Assembly: GCA_003543215.1 (NCBI GenBank)
Contig: DPJD01000001.1
Span: 178,143 to 195,059 of the forward strand
Direction of reading: 5' to 3'
Source of the DNA: Erysipelotrichaceae bacterium
Lineage (GTDB): Bacteria; Bacillota_I; Bacilli_A; Erysipelotrichales; Erysipelotrichaceae
Length of the DNA stretch: 16,917 bases
Shown: in pieces, positions 12,938 through 16,917 of the stretch
How positions within the stretch are numbered: the first letter of the stretch is position 1
How the letters are laid out: each line of letters begins with the position of its first letter
The notes under the pieces: model-generated
What the model was told of the DNA's origin: nothing
Databases searched by the model: none
Seen by the model: the letters and a program-made list of their open reading frames with translations, nothing else
Position numbers and translations under genes: made by a program

Positions 12938-13861
12938 ATGAATATTAATCAAATTGAAGCTTTTCTTGAAGTCGTAAGCTCAAAAAACATTTCTGAAGCA
13001 GCACGTAAGTTATATGTCTCCCAATCGACTGTTAGCCAACGAATTAAAGAACTAGAAGAAGAGCTTAAAATTACCCTATTCAATCGAGAACAGGGTAATC
13101 GAGAAGTGGAATTAACGGCTTTAGGCCTTGACTTTCTTGTGATGGCAGAACAATGGTACTCAATGCTGAATGAAATGAGACAATTTAGATACAATCTTGA
13201 TCGTTCGACAATTTCAATCGGTAGTGTCGATATCGTTAATAATTATGGGTTCTCGAAGCTTTATCGTGATATCTTGATTCATGAACCTAATGTACATCTT
13301 AAAATCAATACACATCATTCTTATGAGATTCATGCTTTACTTGAAAATCATACGATTGATCTTGGTTTTGTATTTAGCAAGACTAAGAATCGCAATCTTG
13401 ATACTTTCCCAATCTATTCAGAACGTATGTACTTAGTCTGCAATAAGTTAAGTAATTATTATGAAGGAATATCAGTCAAAGATCTAAGCCAGTCCAATGA
13501 AGTTTATCTGAGATGGGGTCCAGAGTATTCCGATTGGCATGATTTATATTGGGACGCGAATAAAAGACCGCTTGTGACGGTGAATACAGGGAATTTACTA
13601 ATTAATTATCTTTTACATGTGGAAAATACATGGACAATTGCACCCTTGTCCGTCATTGAGTCTTTTCAACATTTTGAAAACATTGTCTATTATGAAATAG
13701 AACCATCGCCACCGAAACATGTATGTTATTTGCTGATGCACCATCTTCCTAAATACTCACACAGGAAAGGCATTGCACTATTTCGAAAATACTTGATTGA
13801 ATTTTTAAAGACATGTAAGTGGATTGATGAACTTTATCTAGAGAATTTCACCGAAAAGTGA
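12938..13861 (+). CDS. LysR family transcriptional regulator
   Basis: A 307-residue regulator. The N-terminal winged helix-turn-helix is MNINQIEAFLEVVSSKNISE followed by AARKLYVSQSTVSQRIKELE (recognition helix near 28-38). A linker helix follows, then the periplasmic-binding-like effector domain (about 92-295). The start is ATG 12938, where GGAGG (12928-12932) lies 5 bases upstream; a TTG at 12926 overlaps that site. The effector is probably the substrate of the divergent symporter and aldolase. A LysR box sits in the shared intergenic region. No strong terminator follows. Confidence 0.92.
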   Translation: MNINQIEAFLEVVSSKNISEAARKLYVSQSTVSQRIKELEEELKITLFNREQGNREVELTALGLDFLVMAEQWYSMLNEMRQFRYNLDRSTISIGSVDIVNNYGFSKLYRDILIHEPNVHLKINTHHSYEIHALLENHTIDLGFVFSKTKNRNLDTFPIYSERMYLVCNKLSNYYEGISVKDLSQSNEVYLRWGPEYSDWHDLYWDANKRPLVTVNTGNLLINYLLHVENTWTIAPLSVIESFQHFENIVYYEIEPSPPKHVCYLLMHHLPKYSHRKGIALFRKYLIEFLKTCKWIDELYLENFTEK

Positions 13862-13875
13862 TTTTAAGAATGTAT

Positions 13876-13908
13876 ACTTAAGAAGAGTAATAAATACTTA
13901 TCTTAAGT
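13876..13908. repeat. 8-bp inverted repeat before the small membrane protein gene
   Basis: ACTTAAGA (13876-13883) and TCTTAAGT (13901-13908) are perfect reverse complements 17 bases apart. There is no T-run, so it is not an evident terminator for the LysR gene. The right arm ends just before the AAGGAG ribosome site at 13915-13920, so it may be an operator or a weak mRNA hairpin. Confidence 0.45.
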
Positions 13909-13925
13909 GGCAAAAAGGAGTATTT

Positions 13926-14345
13926 ATGTTAAGTGAAATCAAACAAGGAATCTATGTCATACTTGGCAGTATCGTCTTGTTGGGTTTGTCATTCATCGTT
14001 TACTTTGGTTTATTCAGGGTTTTTCAAATAATCTTGAATCCTGAAGAACGTTTTGGGTTTGTAATGATACTACGGATTGGCTATGGAATCATTCTTGTAT
14101 TACTTGCCTTTTTGAACTATCGAAACAACATGGCTGAGTGGTTGAAGGCAAGCTTCATGTCTGCAGGATTGGGTACTTTTTTGATTGGACTCTCAGTGAG
14201 CCTATACGAAACACCAATCTTGGCCTACGGAGTGATTTTCATTACACTGAGTGCGACCACTTTTTATCTATATAGAACCCAACAAAAATGGTTTCATTAT
14301 ATTCCGATTGGAATGTCTCTACTTGCGATTTGGCTCTACATCTAA
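13926..14345 (+). CDS. Unrecognised small integral membrane protein
   Basis: This 139-residue protein is mostly hydrophobic, with four to five predicted helices (near 8-35, 45-64, 76-92, 96-113 and 123-138). Short basic loops (YRNN near 65, YRTQQKW near 115) suggest orientation by the positive-inside rule. I do not recognise a family. AAGGAG (13915-13920) lies 5 bases before the ATG, so translation is well supported. It follows the LysR gene on the same strand after 64 bases that contain an inverted repeat, and is followed by a promoter and hairpin belonging to the next gene. No functional context is evident. Confidence 0.7.
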   Translation: MLSEIKQGIYVILGSIVLLGLSFIVYFGLFRVFQIILNPEERFGFVMILRIGYGIILVLLAFLNYRNNMAEWLKASFMSAGLGTFLIGLSVSLYETPILAYGVIFITLSATTFYLYRTQQKWFHYIPIGMSLLAIWLYI

Positions 14346-14346
14346 G

Positions 14347-14375
14347 TCGACTTAAGGGTCGAAATAGGGTATAAT
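14347..14375 (+). promoter_or_regulatory. Promoter of the UPF0316-type gene
   Basis: TCGACT (14347-14352) and a perfect TATAAT (14370-14375) are 17 bases apart. A dyad TCGAC-TTAAGG-GTCGA (14347-14362) overlaps the -35. Transcription would start near 14382, giving a leader of about 95 bases before the ATG at 14477. Confidence 0.6.
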
Positions 14376-14398
14376 TAACACATAAAAGAACCGTCTAC

Positions 14399-14448
14399 AA
14401 GAAAGGCTTTTGCACAACACCTCGGTGTTCACCAAAGCCTTTCTTTTT
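14399..14448 (+). terminator. Terminator-like hairpin in the leader of the UPF0316-type gene
   Basis: AAGAAAGGCTTT (14399-14410) pairs perfectly with AAAGCCTTTCTT (14434-14445). A second helix AACAC-CTCG-GTGTT sits on top, and the stem runs into TTTTT (14444-14448). It lies downstream of a promoter and upstream of the gene, so it either attenuates the gene, ends a small RNA of about 70 nt, or terminates the preceding membrane-protein gene. Confidence 0.75.
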
Positions 14449-14476
14449 GTATCTGGTTGAGGAAAGGAGGCTGTTT

Positions 14477-15034
14477 ATGGCCTATATCACGCATTTCTTA
14501 TCAGGGAGTTCATACCTGATATATCTCTTTATTTTCATTGGAAAACTCATTGAGGTTGCCTTATCATCCTTACGTTCACAATTGATTCATAAAGGACAAC
14601 GCATACCTGGCGCGATCATTGCGTTATTTGAATATGCTTTTTGGTTGATGATTACGGCCTCAGCGCTTCAAGGTTTTGCGGAAGATCCAATCAAAATTTT
14701 TGTATTAATTGTGGCTTTTGCGAGTGGACATGTATTGGGCTCATTGATTGAGGAGAAAATGGGTTTTGGTTACAGCACGATCACAAGCATCTTCACAGAT
14801 AAAGAACGTGCCCATCAATCTTCGGCCATCCTTCGTATGCATGGGTTTGCATTAACATTGATGTCCGCAGAGGGCATGCAGGGGGAAGAGCGTTACCTCT
14901 TATTGTGTGCCACAAAGCGAAAACATGTCTCTGAGGTCAAACGTCTGCTTTTAAAGAGTGATCCAGAAGTCGTGATGACGGTTCAATATACTCAACAAAT
15001 CAGTGGTTCACTTTTTCTAGGTTTAATAAAATAA
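14477..15034 (+). CDS. UPF0316/DUF5698-DUF2179-like membrane protein
   Basis: This 185-residue protein has three N-terminal membrane helices (about 12-32, 43-63 and 71-90) and a soluble C-terminal domain. The signature FIGKLIEVALSSLR in helix 1 and GHVLGSLIEEKMGFG after helix 3 mark the UPF0316 family. The tail (about 105-175) resembles the DUF2179-type small domain, which in related proteins may bind a nucleotide or other ligand. Function is unknown. AAAGGAGG (14463-14470) lies 6 bases before ATG 14477. A TTG at 14447 in the same frame falls in the hairpin T-run and is rejected. The leader hairpin suggests expression is conditional. Confidence 0.82.
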   Translation: MAYITHFLSGSSYLIYLFIFIGKLIEVALSSLRSQLIHKGQRIPGAIIALFEYAFWLMITASALQGFAEDPIKIFVLIVAFASGHVLGSLIEEKMGFGYSTITSIFTDKERAHQSSAILRMHGFALTLMSAEGMQGEERYLLLCATKRKHVSEVKRLLLKSDPEVVMTVQYTQQISGSLFLGLIK

Positions 15035-15093
15035 TTATTGTTAAACAATAATAGTGTGCTATACTAAAGTCAAAATTATTGTAAAACAATAAT
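15034..15093 (+). promoter_or_regulatory. Promoter between two near-identical 19-bp palindromes
   Basis: Palindrome 1 (15034-15052) is ATTATTGT-TAA-ACAATAAT and palindrome 2 (15075-15093) is ATTATTGT-AAA-ACAATAAT; they differ in one central base. Their centres are 41 bp apart, about four helical turns. TTGTTA (15038-15043) inside palindrome 1 is the -35, and TATACT (15060-15065) is the -10 (16-base spacer). Palindrome 2 lies just after the likely start and directly before the GGAGG ribosome site (15095-15099). Confidence 0.8.
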
Positions 15094-15103
15094 CGGAGGT
15101 CTG

Positions 15104-16048
15104 ATGAAAAAGAACATCATCTCAAAATGGGGCTTTATCCTCATCTTCTTGTCTGCTTGGTTCATCACAAGTGAAGTCATACATCGAGATATTCAGTTCA
15201 ACAGTGTATGGTCGATTGGTAAACCATTGAGTTTTGGTTTGGATCAACTTTCACATCTTTCATTATCATCGAGTTTGGGAAACCTTTTTGCTTGGCTGAT
15301 CTTTATTACTGTGAGTGCCTTACCAATTTTAATTTTACAATTAGTGAAAACGAAATACAGTAAGCATCGTTTAAGTTATTGGATAGCGATTTTAATGGGA
15401 GCTTTTCTAGCCTTATCCATTTATGGTAGTTTGAATTATTTGTTCATGTCTCCTTTTCCTGGTATTGCTTTTGAACTTCAAGCCCAGATGCACGCGACTT
15501 TGATTACAATATCCTTGGTTTTATTCATCGTATTGTTGCTGATTTCGCTTCATTGGCCGATTAAAAGTGAAGAACGTTTGATTCGCCTGTTTCAAACCTT
15601 TCTATGGTTATTAGCATATCTTGGCTTAGCTTTGATGGGCGTTCTAAGTGCATTGGTATTGAATCCTACTTTTCAAGTGTTTCAACCCGAGTGGTTCAAT
15701 GCCTTGATTCAACTCTTTGCACAACTCTTGCCAATGGTTTTGCTTATTCGACTTATACCAAATATTACAGAACTCATCGATCGTTACGGAAAAGAAGGTT
15801 TTTCGACAGAACTTCATCCGCTATTAGAGAAAATAACTACCAAGAATGCTCAAGCTGTCTATGGCATGTTCATTATTCCTTTGGTTTATAACTTATACCA
15901 ACTAATCTTATTTACGAATCAAAAGAGTGCTCACTTTACATTCAATTTCCCATGGATTGAATTGATTCTGTCCATTACGATCCTCTTTGTGATGCATTTA
16001 TTGAAACGTGCCATCAAACTTCAAAGTGAGAACGAAGGATTTGTGTAA
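15104..16048 (+). CDS. DUF2975-like multi-spanning membrane protein
   Basis: This 314-residue protein has about eight membrane helices (near 6-26, 58-81, 90-114, 130-151, 163-188, 199-219, 253-272 and 285-305). The C-terminus (LLKRAIKLQSENEGFV) and the coupled YozG-like gene are typical of the DUF2975/HTH pairs of Firmicutes. However, DUF2975 proteins are usually about 150-200 residues, so this one is roughly twice as long, with perhaps two repeats or an added N-terminal half. GGAGG lies 4 bases before ATG. The stop overlaps the regulator start as TAATG. By analogy it may sense a membrane signal or carry out a membrane function controlled by the regulator. The family call rests mainly on context and the C-terminus. 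Confidence 0.65.
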   Translation: MKKNIISKWGFILIFLSAWFITSEVIHRDIQFNSVWSIGKPLSFGLDQLSHLSLSSSLGNLFAWLIFITVSALPILILQLVKTKYSKHRLSYWIAILMGAFLALSIYGSLNYLFMSPFPGIAFELQAQMHATLITISLVLFIVLLLISLHWPIKSEERLIRLFQTFLWLLAYLGLALMGVLSALVLNPTFQVFQPEWFNALIQLFAQLLPMVLLIRLIPNITELIDRYGKEGFSTELHPLLEKITTKNAQAVYGMFIIPLVYNLYQLILFTNQKSAHFTFNFPWIELILSITILFVMHLLKRAIKLQSENEGFV

Positions 16049-16275
16049 TGGCAATCCGTGTAACCCTCGAAGATCAACTAAAACGCAATCATATGACATC
16101 GAAAGAGTTGTGCGAAAAAGTTGGCATTACCGAAGCAAATATGTCGCTGTTAAGAACGGGCTCCGTTAAAGGGATTCGTTTCAATACCTTGAATCGTATT
16201 TGTTATTATCTGCATTGCAATGTGGAAGATATTCTGTCCTTTGATGGCAACTTGGAGGTTGAAGATGAAGACTAA
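16048..16275 (+). CDS. YozG-like Cro/CI (XRE) family regulator
   Basis: This 75-residue protein consists of a single helix-turn-helix domain: LEDQLKRNHMTSKELCEKVG, then ITEANMSLLRTGSVKGIRFN (recognition helix near 27-35) and TLNRICYYLHCNVEDIL. The GIRFNTL segment is a hallmark of the YozG-type regulators paired with DUF2975 proteins. It has an acidic C-terminus (EVEDED). Its start overlaps the DUF2975-like stop by one base. It is the obvious candidate to bind the two palindromes at 15034-15093 and repress its own operon, though this is inference. It overlaps the next gene by 11 bases. Confidence 0.88.
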   Translation: MAIRVTLEDQLKRNHMTSKELCEKVGITEANMSLLRTGSVKGIRFNTLNRICYYLHCNVEDILSFDGNLEVEDED

Positions 16276-16917
16276 GATAATATCAATTCTATTACTGCTT
16301 ATCTTGAGTGGCTGTACTTTAGCGAAAGCACCAGAAACATTTGTTGCACAAGAACGTGAAATCATCGGTATCTACATCACGACAGAATCCATGTTAATTC
16401 AGGGTACTGTTTTGGATACGAATGATAGTTCACAGACGTATGCATTGATAAGCAAGCATGAAAAGAATGGGGCAAGTTATGTGGAAAGCATCGTCTCAGG
16501 TAAATTCTATGATAGTTTGATGGATGTCAATGTGACAGATGAAAGAGTCACAAACACATTCACTGCGAAAGTTTCCGTTTTGATGCAAGTTTCAGGAGTA
16601 GTCATCCAACATTATGAAATTCTTAAAACATCGGATGGAAGCTTTGTGATTGGCAACTCAATGAATGGCATCGGTTTGAATGGCGATGGGACTGCAAGCG
16701 TCAATTTTGATTTTAGTAAAGATGTTGAAGTCAATGGTTTGAAGACATCAGAAAGTCTCAGTTTTAATATAGAATATGTCCCAATAAATAGGTTGTTGAG
16801 TCTAAAGCTTATTGAGTTGAATGTAGATCATACTAAACTTATGGAAACGGATATGATGGGAACGAGTGAAGTCAATCTTCAAGAAATGACACAATACATG
16901 CTTGTGGAAGAGGAACG
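16265..16917 (+). CDS. Unrecognised lipoprotein, 3' end beyond the window
   Basis: The frame is open from ATG 16265 through the window end (217 codons, no stop). MKTKIISILLLLILSGC is a lipoprotein signal with lipobox L14-S15-G16-C17, so the mature protein would be lipid-anchored outside the membrane. The rest is soluble, rich in alternating beta-strand patterns (ITTESMLIQGTVLDT, FTAKVSVLMQVSGVVIQHYE, ASVNFDFSKDVEVNG) and lacks cysteines. No family is recognised. GGAGG (16254-16258) lies 6 bases upstream. It overlaps the regulator stop by 11 bases, so it is the third gene of the palindrome-controlled operon. An extracytoplasmic sensor or accessory of the DUF2975-like protein is possible. Confidence 0.85.
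   Translation, partial: MKTKIISILLLLILSGCTLAKAPETFVAQEREIIGIYITTESMLIQGTVLDTNDSSQTYALISKHEKNGASYVESIVSGKFYDSLMDVNVTDERVTNTFTAKVSVLMQVSGVVIQHYEILKTSDGSFVIGNSMNGIGLNGDGTASVNFDFSKDVEVNGLKTSESLSFNIEYVPINRLLSLKLIELNVDHTKLMETDMMGTSEVNLQEMTQYMLVEEE

Noticed and set aside
13876..13908. Terminator of the LysR gene
   Set aside because: The inverted repeat has a 17-base loop, AT-rich arms and no T-run after it.
14376..14476. Known riboswitch (purine, preQ1, T-box or guanidine class) in the UPF0316 leader
   Set aside because: I could not match any aptamer core; only about 17 bases precede the hairpin and no T-box sequence is present.
15034..15093. Repeat pair as a minimal CRISPR array
   Set aside because: There are only two short palindromic units bracketing promoter elements, with a 22-bp spacing containing the -10, and no cas genes nearby.
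1..16917. Mollicute genetic code (TGA as tryptophan)
   Set aside because: All genes use TGG for Trp, and TGA serves as a stop in several well-bounded genes such as the Ric-like, LysR and PadR-adjacent genes.

Overview
The window reads as chromosomal DNA of a low-GC Gram-positive bacterium (Bacillota). Evidence: strong AGGAGG-type ribosome sites, TTGACA/TATAAT and extended -10 promoters, tRNA genes with encoded CCA, PadR and YozG-type regulators, a CcpA-like cre sequence and a lipobox lipoprotein. TGA is used as stop and TGG as Trp, so the code is standard. A rubredoxin-type zinc ribbon, a Ric-like di-iron protein and an FNR/CRP-type box suggest an anaerobe or facultative anaerobe. A gut Erysipelotrichia-like Firmicute is my guess, not a demonstrated assignment. 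I see no insertion sequence, prophage, CRISPR array or rRNA.

Layout. 1-2505: the start of an unrecognised minus-strand gene, a small rubredoxin-like protein, a GH1 6-phospho-beta-glucosidase and a DUF3147 membrane protein. 2550-3806: a PadR regulator with a striking 9+9 bp operator in its own promoter, overlapping a HAAS/DUF1700-like membrane protein. 8338 down to 3800: a tightly packed minus-strand operon of a CrtI-like FAD oxidoreductase, an NTF2/SnoaL-like protein, a retinol-dehydrogenase-like SDR, a tocopherol-cyclase-family gene that appears broken by an internal deletion plus frameshift, and a CPBP membrane protease. The family mix suggests chemistry on a hydrophobic (isoprenoid or lipid) substrate.

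8466-10930: a Ric-like di-iron protein whose promoter carries an FNR/CRP-like palindrome at about -41.5, tRNA-Ser(GGA) and tRNA-Leu(CAA) transcribed divergently with their own promoters and terminators, a DUF1275/YoaK membrane protein and a secreted N-acetylmuramoyl-L-alanine amidase. 10930-13861: a GltS-type sodium/dicarboxylate symporter translationally coupled to an RraA-like aldolase, divergent from a LysR regulator. The shared intergenic region holds a canonical ATC-N9-GAT LysR box and a near-consensus cre, which suggests uptake and cleavage of an oxo- or hydroxy-dicarboxylate under substrate and catabolite control.

13926-16917: an unknown four-helix membrane protein, a promoter followed by a terminator-like hairpin in the leader of a UPF0316/DUF5698-type protein, and a three-gene operon (DUF2975-like membrane protein, YozG-like Cro/CI regulator, novel lipoprotein running off the end). 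That operon's promoter lies between two near-identical 19-bp palindromes 41 bp apart. Several start codons were moved from the longest reading frame to the codon that follows a good ribosome site; each case is noted.
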